In this document: positions 41,801 to 49,683 of the stretch, in pieces
Position numbering within the stretch: position 1 is the stretch's first letter
How the letters are laid out: each line of letters begins with the position of its first letter
Source: Terriglobus saanensis SP1PR4
GTDB lineage: Bacteria; Acidobacteriota; Terriglobia; Terriglobales; Acidobacteriaceae
DNA: 64,000 bases
Assembly (NCBI RefSeq): GCF_000179915.2
Contig: NC_014963.1
Span: forward strand, 2,418,001 to 2,482,000
Reading direction: 5' to 3'
The notes under the pieces: generated by a model
Databases searched by the model: none
What the model saw: only the letters and a program-made list of their open reading frames with translations
Told to the model about the DNA's origin: nothing
Position numbers and translations under genes: made by a program

Positions 41801-43472
41801 GAGATGCCAGAGCCATGCCCAGCAAAGGAGCATTCTTGTCCAGCATGTGCGACCACGGTCCAAGACGCGTATGCAGTGAAACCACGCAGGCTTCGCGCAG
41901 AGGATCGATCGCAGGATTGGTCACTTGCGCGAACCTCTGACGGAAGTAGGCGTATACGGGCCGCGGAGCCTTTGCGAGATAAGCCAGAGGCGTATCGTCA
42001 CCCATGGACCACACGGCGTCCTTGCCATCCACAGCCATCGGCTGTAGCACCATGCGCACATCTTCCTTCGTATAGCCGAAGTTGCGCTGGGCCTGCTGTA
42101 CCTCTTCTACAGCCGTCGGGATCAGGTCGACCCAATCGGCGGAGACGGTTTGGTCATCGGCCATGGCGGCGTACGTTGGATCCGAATCGAAGAGATCCAG
42201 AAGGGCCTCGTTCTCGTAGAGCATCTTCTTTTCGAGATCGAGCACAAGCATTTCGCCCGGTCCCAGGCGTCCAGTGTGAACGACCTCGTTCGGATCGAGG
42301 TCCACAAGACCTGCTTCAGAGCCAGCAACAACGAGACCGTCGCTTGTTACGGCGAAACGACAAGGACGCAGACCGTTGCGATCCAACGCCGCGCCGACGT
42401 ACCGTCCGTCCGTGAAGCCAAGCGCCGCAGGTCCATCCCATGGCTCCGTGATGTCCATGTGATATTTCAGGAATGGAGAATCGCGCTCCACCATGGCTGC
42501 GGGCAACAGAATGCGAATCGCCTCAGCAACTGTGCGTCCATTACGGGTCATGAGTTCGATCGTTTCATCGAGGCTCGTTGAATCTGTTCCACCCTGCGTC
42601 AGGATGGGCATGCACTCCTGCGGCAGCGTAGAGTAGCGTGCTTCCATGCGGGCGCGGTTACCCCAGACCGTATTGATCTCTCCGTTGTGCGCCAGCAGCC
42701 GTCCCGGCTGCGCACGGTGCCATGTCGGCGTGGTATTCGTCGCGTATCTCTGATGAAAGAGAGCGAACGAAGTCAGATAGCTCTCGTCCTGTAGATCAGG
42801 AAAGAACTCCGGCAGCAAGCGTCCAGCGCACATCGCCTTATACACAAGCGTCCGCACAGAGAGCGAGCAGATGTATCCTTCGACTTCGCCTGCCTCGCGG
42901 CGACGCTCGAACTCTTTGCGGGCAAGATACAAACGACGCTCGATCGCTTCGGTCTCTTCACCGCTGGCGTCGGTCAACAGGAGCTGACGAATCTTCGGCA
43001 TCGTCTCCAGCGCGATCTCGCCGAGCACCTCGGGCCTTACCGGAACATCACGCCATCCCAGAACTTCAAAGTCCTGATTCTTGACGCACGCATCCAGAAC
43101 ATCGCAGGTTTTCTCGCCTTCGAGAAAAACCATGCCCACACCCAGCGGCTTGGCAGCGTCGAGTGCAATACCTGTTACGCGCAGAAGAAGGTCGCGCGGA
43201 ATTGCAGCCGTGATGCCGACACCATCCGAGCTCTTACCATCGGCAGCAACGGCGCCGCGATGTGCAAGACGAGCCAGCGCCGTAAGAGCGTCTTTCAAGA
43301 TCACATGGGAGGGGATAGCAGTTGTGGTCGCAACAAATCCAACGCCACAAGAGTCGTGGTCAAACTTGGCATCAATCAACGAGGGGCCGGCAAAGCGGCG
43401 CGGCGTGGAGACACCGGTGGCTTGCGTGGCCTTCATGGCCGCGCTTCGCAAACTAGAGTTACAGGATTCCAT
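38898..43472 (-). CDS. gltB: Glutamate synthase large (alpha) subunit
   Basis: A 1524-residue amidotransferase that makes glutamate from glutamine and 2-oxoglutarate. The class II glutaminase domain starts at Cys42 ([12 protein letters not shown]) after a propeptide of about 41 residues. The central domain is followed by the FMN synthase domain ([33 protein letters not shown]). The 3Fe-4S motif [17 protein letters not shown] is present, and the C-terminal beta-helix GXGXG-rich domain ([29 protein letters not shown]) is complete. No gltD small subunit is adjacent; the gene stands next to the IS element. It is divergent from argR. Confidence 0.96.
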   Translation of the reverse strand: [1524 protein letters not shown]

Positions 43473-43544
43473 ACTTCAATATACGTCGCATTCCAGTCAT
43501 CTGCCATGGGTCGAATGCCTCACAGGCATGGTTTTTTGTGGCTC

Positions 43545-43573
43545 TTGACTTATTCCCTGTGAATATTTATACA
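43545..43573 (+). promoter_or_regulatory. Promoter for the arginine cluster
   Basis: TTGACT (43545-43550), a 17-base spacer and TATACA (43568-43573). It gives a predicted transcription start near 43580 and a leader of about 150 bases before argR. The -10 box lies inside the first ARG-box-like site. Confidence 0.6.
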
Positions 43574-43595
43574 TAGATATGCATTTTTATGCAGA
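43558..43595. promoter_or_regulatory. Two ARG-box-like operators upstream of argR
   Basis: Site 1 (43558-43575) matches the known ARG box TNTGAATWWWWATTCANW with one mismatch. Site 2 (43578-43595) has two mismatches and begins two bases later. Paired sites over a promoter are the classical arrangement for ArgR repression with arginine as co-repressor, so autoregulation of argR and repression of argC-H are expected. Divergent gltB could also be affected. Confidence 0.65.
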
Positions 43596-43600
43596 AAAGG

Positions 43601-43628
43601 GCGTGGCCGCTCATGGCCGCGCTTTTTT
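43601..43628 (+). terminator. Terminator-like hairpin in argR leader
   Basis: An 8-pair stem GCGTGGCC with GGCCGCGC (one T-G pair), a 6-base loop and six T residues. It lies about 20 bases after the predicted start of transcription and 104 bases before argR, so it could act as an attenuator. Confidence 0.6.
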
Positions 43629-43731
43629 ACCTCAGAAAACATGCTTTTGCGGCGATTCCGGTCGCATTGATTTCGAAATTAGATGCCTTTTACTCAATTT
43701 GCTCGATTCAGAATCGGACTGTATAAACTGC

Positions 43732-44172
43732 ATGAAACAGCAACGGCACGGCTCAATTCGCACACTTTTGGAGACTTCCACCGTCACCAATCAGGATGAT
43801 TTGCGCAAGAAGCTGGCTAAGCTAGGCTTCATCGTCACGCAGGCTACGCTCTCTCGCGATATCCACGAACTCCGCATTTACAAAGGACCAAACGGCTATG
43901 CCCTGCCCTCAACGGTAGTCGAAGAAGACGACGAAGACCCCGGCATTAAAGAGACACTGGAAAACTTCGGACTCAAGGTTCGGCAGGCACAGAACCTCCT
44001 CGTCGTGATCACCACCACTGGAAGCGCGCAGCCTATCGCTGCAGCTCTGGATTACGAGGACTGGCCCGAGGTCATCGGAACGATTGCAGGCGACGATACA
44101 GTTCTCGTCATCTGCAAAGACAGTAAAGAAGCAGGCACGCTCAAGGCGCGCATGGAAGGAATGATCGGTTGA
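43732..44172 (+). CDS. argR: Arginine repressor
   Basis: A 146-residue ArgR/AhrC protein. The N-terminal winged helix (HGSIRTLLETSTVTNQDDLRKKLAKLGFIVTQATLSRDIHELRI) contains the conserved TQATLSRDI. The C-terminal core has VIGTIAGDDTVLVIC, which makes the trimer and binds arginine in this family. ATG 43732 matches the family N-terminus. The frame is open upstream without a stop to ATG 43579. A second promoter-like pair (TTGCTC-17-TATAAA ending at 43727) lies right before the ATG. It controls the downstream arg genes and is the first of a tightly packed series. Confidence 0.93.
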   Translation: MKQQRHGSIRTLLETSTVTNQDDLRKKLAKLGFIVTQATLSRDIHELRIYKGPNGYALPSTVVEEDDEDPGIKETLENFGLKVRQAQNLLVVITTTGSAQPIAAALDYEDWPEVIGTIAGDDTVLVICKDSKEAGTLKARMEGMIG

Positions 44173-45215
44173 AGCACGTAAAGGCAGCAGTTGCGGGAGT
44201 CACAGGATACGCAGGCGCGGAGCTGGCGCGGCTCCTATTGGCGCACCCCTACGCCGACCCCATCTTCCTGGGACGCATGGGATCGACGGAAACGACCTCG
44301 CTTACGGATCTGCACCCTCAGCTCGCACGGAATGATGGCAAGCCTTCACCGGAAGTCGTCCCCTTCGATTGGGAACTTCTGCGTGCGCAACAAGTCGATT
44401 TCCTCTTCCTCGCCACGCCGCACGAGCAGTCCCGCGAGTGGGCGCCTGTTGCCATTGCAAATGGCCTGCGCGTCATCGATCTCAGCGGCGCATGGCGGCT
44501 GCACGATCCCGCGAATGCTGCTGTGTACAAGCTTGAAGATCATGATCCATCCGCCGCCGCGAAGCTGCAGGCCGAGACCGTATACGGTTCACCCGAACTG
44601 CATCGCGCAGAGATCAAAGATGCGCGCATGGTGGCGAACCCCGGCTGCTATGCGACCTCTGTGATTCTTGCGCTTGCGCCTCTGGTGCAGGCGAACGTCA
44701 TCGACCTCTCGCGCGGCATCGTGGTCGATGCGAAGTCAGGCGTCTCCGGTGCGGGCAAGGCTCCCACGACAAAGACGCACTTTATGTATGCCGCGGACAA
44801 TCTCTCCGCCTACGCCGTGCATGGACATCGCCATACCGGTGAATTGCTGGAGCAGCTACATCTCACGTCGGAAGATATCCGCTTTACGCCGCATCTTCTG
44901 CCGATTCCGCGTGGCATTCTGTCGTCCATCTATCTGCGCCTGCGCGAAAAGAGCACGCCCGCAGCGGTGGATGCGATCCTGCGGGATTTCTACAGGAATT
45001 CGCCGATGGTGCGCGTGCATGCGCCCGGCGATCTGCCCCAGATCCAACATATTTTGCGCACAAGCTACTCGGACATCGGCTTCGATCTTGCGCCGAACGG
45101 ACGCGATCTTCTCGTCGTCTCGTGCCTGGACAACTTATTGAAAGGTGCTGCGTCTCAAGCGGTACAGAACATGAACGTGATGTGCGGATTCGATGAAGCG
45201 GAGGGTCTGCGATGA
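44169..45215 (+). CDS. argC: N-acetyl-gamma-glutamyl-phosphate reductase
   Basis: A 348-residue NADP-dependent reductase, third step of arginine synthesis. N-terminal Rossmann motif VAGVTGYAGAELARLL; catalytic Cys160 in VANPGCYATS; the substrate-binding region ends with VVSCLDNLLKGAASQAVQNMN. It starts with TTG (44169) that overlaps the argR stop and is overlapped by argB, so the genes are translationally coupled. Confidence 0.96.
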   Translation: MKHVKAAVAGVTGYAGAELARLLLAHPYADPIFLGRMGSTETTSLTDLHPQLARNDGKPSPEVVPFDWELLRAQQVDFLFLATPHEQSREWAPVAIANGLRVIDLSGAWRLHDPANAAVYKLEDHDPSAAAKLQAETVYGSPELHRAEIKDARMVANPGCYATSVILALAPLVQANVIDLSRGIVVDAKSGVSGAGKAPTTKTHFMYAADNLSAYAVHGHRHTGELLEQLHLTSEDIRFTPHLLPIPRGILSSIYLRLREKSTPAAVDAILRDFYRNSPMVRVHAPGDLPQIQHILRTSYSDIGFDLAPNGRDLLVVSCLDNLLKGAASQAVQNMNVMCGFDEAEGLR

Positions 45216-45994
45216 AGTTTGTTGTGAAGCTCGGCGGCGCAGCTCTTGAAAAGCCGGAGCTGCTGATTGCGATTGGAAAGGCTATCACCAATCTTGTTGC
45301 CGATGGCAACCAGGTGGCGATCGTGCATGGCGGCGGCGTGCAACTGACGAAGACGCTGGCGCTGATGGGCAAGAAGAGCGAGTTTATCTCCGGCCTTCGC
45401 GTAACGGATGCAGAGACGCGCGACGTCGCGTTGATGGTGCTTGCGGGGCGCGTGAATAAGTCCCTGGTTGCGGCGCTTGGACAGCAGGGTCAGTCGGCCG
45501 TGGGTATCAGCGGCGGCGATGGCCACGTCTTTCGTGCGCGGAAGAAGAAAACCACGCCGGACCTCGGCTTCGTGGGCGAGATCGCGGCCACCGATCCGCG
45601 CTGGCTGGATGCGATCTGGAAGATGGGCGCGGTGCCAGTCATCAGCTCAATTGCGCTCGGTTTTGACGGTGAGTACTACAACATCAATGCGGATGAGATG
45701 GCGGCGGCCTGCGCCATTTGCACCCATGCGGATGCGCTGGTCTTCCTGACGGACGTTCCCGGCGTCAAAGGTGCAGATGGTTCTGTGATGCGCTGGCTTT
45801 CCTTGAAAGAGATTCCAGCGCTGGAAAAGCAGGCCGTGATCAGCGGCGGCATGTTGCCCAAGCTGAACGCATGCCGCGATGCCCTTCTGGGCGGCGTCAA
45901 GCGCGTACGAATTCTGCCAGCGGAAGCGGCAGCAGTGTTGCCCGACCTGTGCACGTCTCGGGTAAATGACGGCACGGAGGTGATGGTGGCATGA
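45212..45994 (+). CDS. argB: Acetylglutamate kinase
   Basis: A 260-residue amino-acid kinase, second step of arginine synthesis. VVKLGGAALEKPE near the N-terminus is the phosphate-loop Lys motif, VIVHGGGVQLTK-like GGG follows, then NINADEMAAACAI (ADE motif) and FLTDVPGVKG. Its length is typical of the short, usually arginine-insensitive type, without the N-terminal helix used for feedback in some homologues. ATG 45212 overlaps the argC stop (ATGA). Confidence 0.95.
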   Translation: MKFVVKLGGAALEKPELLIAIGKAITNLVADGNQVAIVHGGGVQLTKTLALMGKKSEFISGLRVTDAETRDVALMVLAGRVNKSLVAALGQQGQSAVGISGGDGHVFRARKKKTTPDLGFVGEIAATDPRWLDAIWKMGAVPVISSIALGFDGEYYNINADEMAAACAICTHADALVFLTDVPGVKGADGSVMRWLSLKEIPALEKQAVISGGMLPKLNACRDALLGGVKRVRILPAEAAAVLPDLCTSRVNDGTEVMVA

Positions 45995-47322
45995 AGAGTT
46001 CGACAACGATCAACAGCGCAACACGGAACGAGACTGGATTGAAGACCGGAGGGACAGCCCAGATGAACCTGGTAGCGACGCAGGCGGCAGAGAAGAAGCT
46101 GATGGTACAGACCTATGATCGTCATCCCGTCATGTTTCAAAGCGGTGAAGGTGTTCGCCTCCGCGACGTCGAAGGGAATGACTACCTCGATCTTCTGAGC
46201 GGCATCGGCGTCTCCGCACTTGGCTACGCGCATCCTGCGATCACGCGTACCATCGCCGAACAATCTGCCAAGCTGCTGCATACGTCTAACCTTTTCTTCC
46301 ACGAAGGCACCGCCAATCTCGCGATGAAACTTACGGAGATCACTGGCATGGACCGCGTCTTCTTCTGCAACAGCGGAACGGAAGCCTGGGAGGCGGCACT
46401 CAAGCTGGCACGCGCCCACGCTGATCTTCTGCGCAGCGAAGGGAAGACCATCGGGACACGGATCATTGCTCTCGAGCACAGCTTCCATGGACGCACTATG
46501 GGATCGGTTGCCACGACGCACAAGGCGAAGTACCGCGAGCCATTCGAACCGGTTATGCCAGGCGTCGAGTTTGTTCCCTTCAACGACGTAGAAGCCCTTC
46601 GCGCTGCCTTCTCGAACGAGATTTGCGCGATCTGTGTTGAGCCTCTGCAAGGCGAAGGTGGTATTCACGGCCTGTCGCAGGAGTTCTTTGCCACCGCACG
46701 CGAGCTGTGCGATTCCACCGGCGCACTCCTGATGGCAGACGAGATCCAGAGCGGCATGGGACGTACTGGAAAGTGGTGCGCGTATCAGCACTATGGCATC
46801 CAGCCCGACGTGACCACGCTGGCTAAGCCGCTTGCCGGTGGTCTGCCGATGGGAGCGATGCTTTGCACGGAAGAAGCTTCTCGTGCACTGACTCCTGGGA
46901 TGCATGGAACCACCTTCGGCGGTGGCCCGCTGGCATGTGCCGTGGCTTTGACCGTAATCGACACGATTGAGCGCGAGAAGCTTCTCACACATGTCGTAGA
47001 AACAGGCGCTTACTTTGTGGAGAAGCTGAATGATCTCGCCAAGAAGCATGACTGCATTACGGATGTTCGAGGCATGGGCCTAATGCTTGGCATCGAGTTG
47101 AACTCCGCAGACCTCGCGGGTCAGATCGTCAAGACGCTGTTGGAGCATCGCGTTCTCATCAATCGCACCAGCGAGACGGTGTTGCGCTTCCTTCCTCCTT
47201 TTATCCTGACGCGTGCGGATGTGGATGAAGGTATGGCGGCGCTTGACTCAGCGATGACACAGTTGACGCCAGCCTACGCAGAAACGGGACGTCTCGCTGG
47301 GGAGCATGGGCATGGGGACTAA
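45991..47322 (+). CDS. argD: Acetylornithine aminotransferase
   Basis: A 443-residue class III PLP aminotransferase, fourth step of arginine synthesis (some also act in lysine synthesis). Motifs are FFCNSGTEAWEAALKLAR, HSFHGRTMGSVA, LLMADEIQSGMGRTGK and the PLP Lys279 in TTLAKPLAGGLP. The N-terminus is about 25 residues longer than usual, so the ATG at 46063 may be the real start. The first ATG overlaps the argB stop (ATGA). Confidence 0.94.
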   Translation: MKSSTTINSATRNETGLKTGGTAQMNLVATQAAEKKLMVQTYDRHPVMFQSGEGVRLRDVEGNDYLDLLSGIGVSALGYAHPAITRTIAEQSAKLLHTSNLFFHEGTANLAMKLTEITGMDRVFFCNSGTEAWEAALKLARAHADLLRSEGKTIGTRIIALEHSFHGRTMGSVATTHKAKYREPFEPVMPGVEFVPFNDVEALRAAFSNEICAICVEPLQGEGGIHGLSQEFFATARELCDSTGALLMADEIQSGMGRTGKWCAYQHYGIQPDVTTLAKPLAGGLPMGAMLCTEEASRALTPGMHGTTFGGGPLACAVALTVIDTIEREKLLTHVVETGAYFVEKLNDLAKKHDCITDVRGMGLMLGIELNSADLAGQIVKTLLEHRVLINRTSETVLRFLPPFILTRADVDEGMAALDSAMTQLTPAYAETGRLAGEHGHGD

Positions 47323-48418
47323 GACACTGGTAATGCAACCGAAGATGAACGAGGAAGTGGGAAAGAGCATGATGGGAACAAAGTCGAGCGCCGTCCTGGG
47401 GATCCAGTCCGATGCTGCTTTCATGGAAGCAGCGAAGCAGTTGCGTGGGCGCGATCTGTGCTCTATCGCCGACCTGTCCGTGCAGGAACTCGCTGCGATC
47501 ATGGAACTGGCACACGCCGTAAAAGCTCATCCGGAAGACTTCCGTCACGCCCTGGATGCCCAGCAGATGGTGTTGATCTTCGAGAAGGCTTCCCTACGCA
47601 CGCGCCTGACCTTTGAAGCCGCGGTGAATACCTGCGGCGGCAATGCGATCTTTGTCGACCAAACACAATCTCCTCTAGGTGAACGCGAATCGCTGGGCGA
47701 CATGGCGCACAATCTTGAGCGCTGGATGAACATCATCGTGCTGCGTACTTACTCCCACGATACAGTGCTGGAGATGGCAGCAACAAGCAAGGTACCCGTC
47801 ATCAATGCGCTCTCCGATTACGAGCATCCCTGCCAGGCAATTGCGGATTTCTTCACACTGGAAGAGAAGTTCGGATCGTGCGAAGGCTTGAAGTTCACCT
47901 ACGTTGGTGACGGAAACAACGTGTGTCATTCGCTGATTCTGGCTGGGGCCCTGCTCGGTGCACACTGCACCGTGGCGACACCCAGAAACTACGAACCAAA
48001 GCTTGAGATCATCCACAAGGCGATCGCTATCTGCGAAGAGACTGGCGGAAGTCTGCAGCTCACGCATGATGCGATAAAGGCGGCGACCGGGGCCGATGCG
48101 ATCTACACAGACGTCTGCATCTCGATGGGCCAGGAGCATGAGGCAACCAAGCGCGCACCCATCTTCAAGCCCTATCAGGTCAACGAAGCACTGATGGCAC
48201 AGGCCTCAGAACACGCGGTCTTTATGCATTGTCTTCCTGCGCATCGCGGTGCCGAAGTGACGGATGCGGTGATGGATTCACCACAGGCTGTCATCTTCGA
48301 CCAGGCGGAGAATCGTCTTCACGCGCAAAAGGCTCTCATGCTCATGCTGCTGGGCGGAGCGAAGCGGATCCAGCGGAAGCGCGGACCAGATGGCAAGAAG
48401 CGCACCACGCTGGCATAG
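47306..48418 (+). CDS. argF: Ornithine carbamoyltransferase
   Basis: A 370-residue carbamoyltransferase, sixth step of arginine synthesis. Carbamoyl-phosphate motif EKASLRTRLTFE, then LSDYEHPCQAIADFF, ornithine-binding DVCISMGQE and MHCLPAHRGAEV. The HCLP and SMG motifs favour ornithine over N-acetylornithine as substrate. The first ATG (47306) overlaps argD and gives an extension; the double ATG at 47369 with GGAAAG upstream may be the start, giving a normal length. The C-terminus is Lys/Arg-rich. Confidence 0.94.
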   Translation: MGMGTKTLVMQPKMNEEVGKSMMGTKSSAVLGIQSDAAFMEAAKQLRGRDLCSIADLSVQELAAIMELAHAVKAHPEDFRHALDAQQMVLIFEKASLRTRLTFEAAVNTCGGNAIFVDQTQSPLGERESLGDMAHNLERWMNIIVLRTYSHDTVLEMAATSKVPVINALSDYEHPCQAIADFFTLEEKFGSCEGLKFTYVGDGNNVCHSLILAGALLGAHCTVATPRNYEPKLEIIHKAIAICEETGGSLQLTHDAIKAATGADAIYTDVCISMGQEHEATKRAPIFKPYQVNEALMAQASEHAVFMHCLPAHRGAEVTDAVMDSPQAVIFDQAENRLHAQKALMLMLLGGAKRIQRKRGPDGKKRTTLA

Positions 48419-48468
48419 GAACGCTGGCCCAATTTTACGAACAAGATTGAATTACTGAAGGAGTAGTT

Positions 48469-49683
48469 ATGGCGGAGAAGGTTGTTCTTGCATATTCGGG
48501 TGGTCTGGATACTTCGATCATCATTCCGTGGCTCAATGAGAATTATGGCTATGACGTTATCGCCTACATCGCAGATGTAGGTCAGGGCGAAGACATCGAT
48601 GCAGTCGTAAAAAAGGCCTATGCCACCGGCGCTAAGAAAGCCATCGTCAAGGATCTACGCGAAGAGTTTGTGACTGACTATGTTTGGCCGACAGTTCGCG
48701 CGGGCGCGGTATACGAACATAAGTATCTGCTCGGCACGTCCATTGCCCGCCCTGTTATCGCGAAGCATCAGGTGGAAGTTGCTCTCGCCGAAGGCGCAAC
48801 AGCTCTTGCTCACGGATGCACTGGTAAGGGGAACGACCAGGTGCGTTTCGAGCACGCGTTTCAGGCTCTCGCTCCCGACCTCAAGGTGATAGCGCCGTGG
48901 CGTGAGTGGAACCTGACCTCGCGCGAAGAGTGCATCGACTACGCCGCAGCACGTGGCATTCCGGTCGAAGCGAGCCGCACGAAGATCCATTCGCGTGATC
49001 GCAATCTTTGGCACGTCTCGCACGAGGGCGGCGAACTGGAGAGCATCATGAACGCTCCCCTGCCCACGACGTGGACAATGACGAAATCGCCGCAGGATGC
49101 GCCTGACCGTGACGAACTGGTGGAGATCGGCTTTGAGCAGGGTGCACCTGTGTCGATCGATGGGCAAAAACTAACTCCGGTCCAGATCGTCGAACTTCTA
49201 AACGAGATCGGCGCGCGCAACGGTGTGGGACGTATTGACCTGGTGGAGAACCGCCACGTTGGGATGAAGAGCCGCGGAGCGTATGAGACTCCCGGCGGCA
49301 CGCTCATCGTTACGGCGTTACGCGAGATTGAAGCGTTAGTGCTGGACCGCGAAGTCGCGCATTACAAGGAAGTACTTTCGGCCAAGTATGCCGAGCTGGT
49401 GTACTTCGGTCTTTGGTTCACGCCTCTGCGCGAGTCACTCGATGCGTTCTTTACGGAGAGCGCAAAGAACCTTACGGGTAGCGTGAAGCTGTCGCTCTAC
49501 AAGGGCAACGTGAATGTCGTCAGCCGCCAGAGCCCGTTTTCGCTGTACTCCACGGATCTTTCCAGCTTCACGATGGGCGAGAGCTATGACCAGAAGGATG
49601 CTGCTGGCTTCATCAAGATCCTTGGCCTTCCTGCGCGGACACGTGCACGCATGCTGCAACAGGTGAAAGAGGTTGTTAAGTGA
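48469..49683 (+). CDS. argG: Argininosuccinate synthase
   Basis: A 404-residue ligase, seventh step of arginine synthesis. N-terminal ATP-binding motif VVLAYSGGLDTSIIIPWLNE, then GCTGKGNDQVRFE and the C-terminal VYFGLWFTPLRESLDAF. Length is normal. GAAGGAG lies upstream of the ATG, and the gap after argF is 50 bases. The stop overlaps the GTG start of argH. Confidence 0.96.
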   Translation: MAEKVVLAYSGGLDTSIIIPWLNENYGYDVIAYIADVGQGEDIDAVVKKAYATGAKKAIVKDLREEFVTDYVWPTVRAGAVYEHKYLLGTSIARPVIAKHQVEVALAEGATALAHGCTGKGNDQVRFEHAFQALAPDLKVIAPWREWNLTSREECIDYAAARGIPVEASRTKIHSRDRNLWHVSHEGGELESIMNAPLPTTWTMTKSPQDAPDRDELVEIGFEQGAPVSIDGQKLTPVQIVELLNEIGARNGVGRIDLVENRHVGMKSRGAYETPGGTLIVTALREIEALVLDREVAHYKEVLSAKYAELVYFGLWFTPLRESLDAFFTESAKNLTGSVKLSLYKGNVNVVSRQSPFSLYSTDLSSFTMGESYDQKDAAGFIKILGLPARTRARMLQQVKEVVK

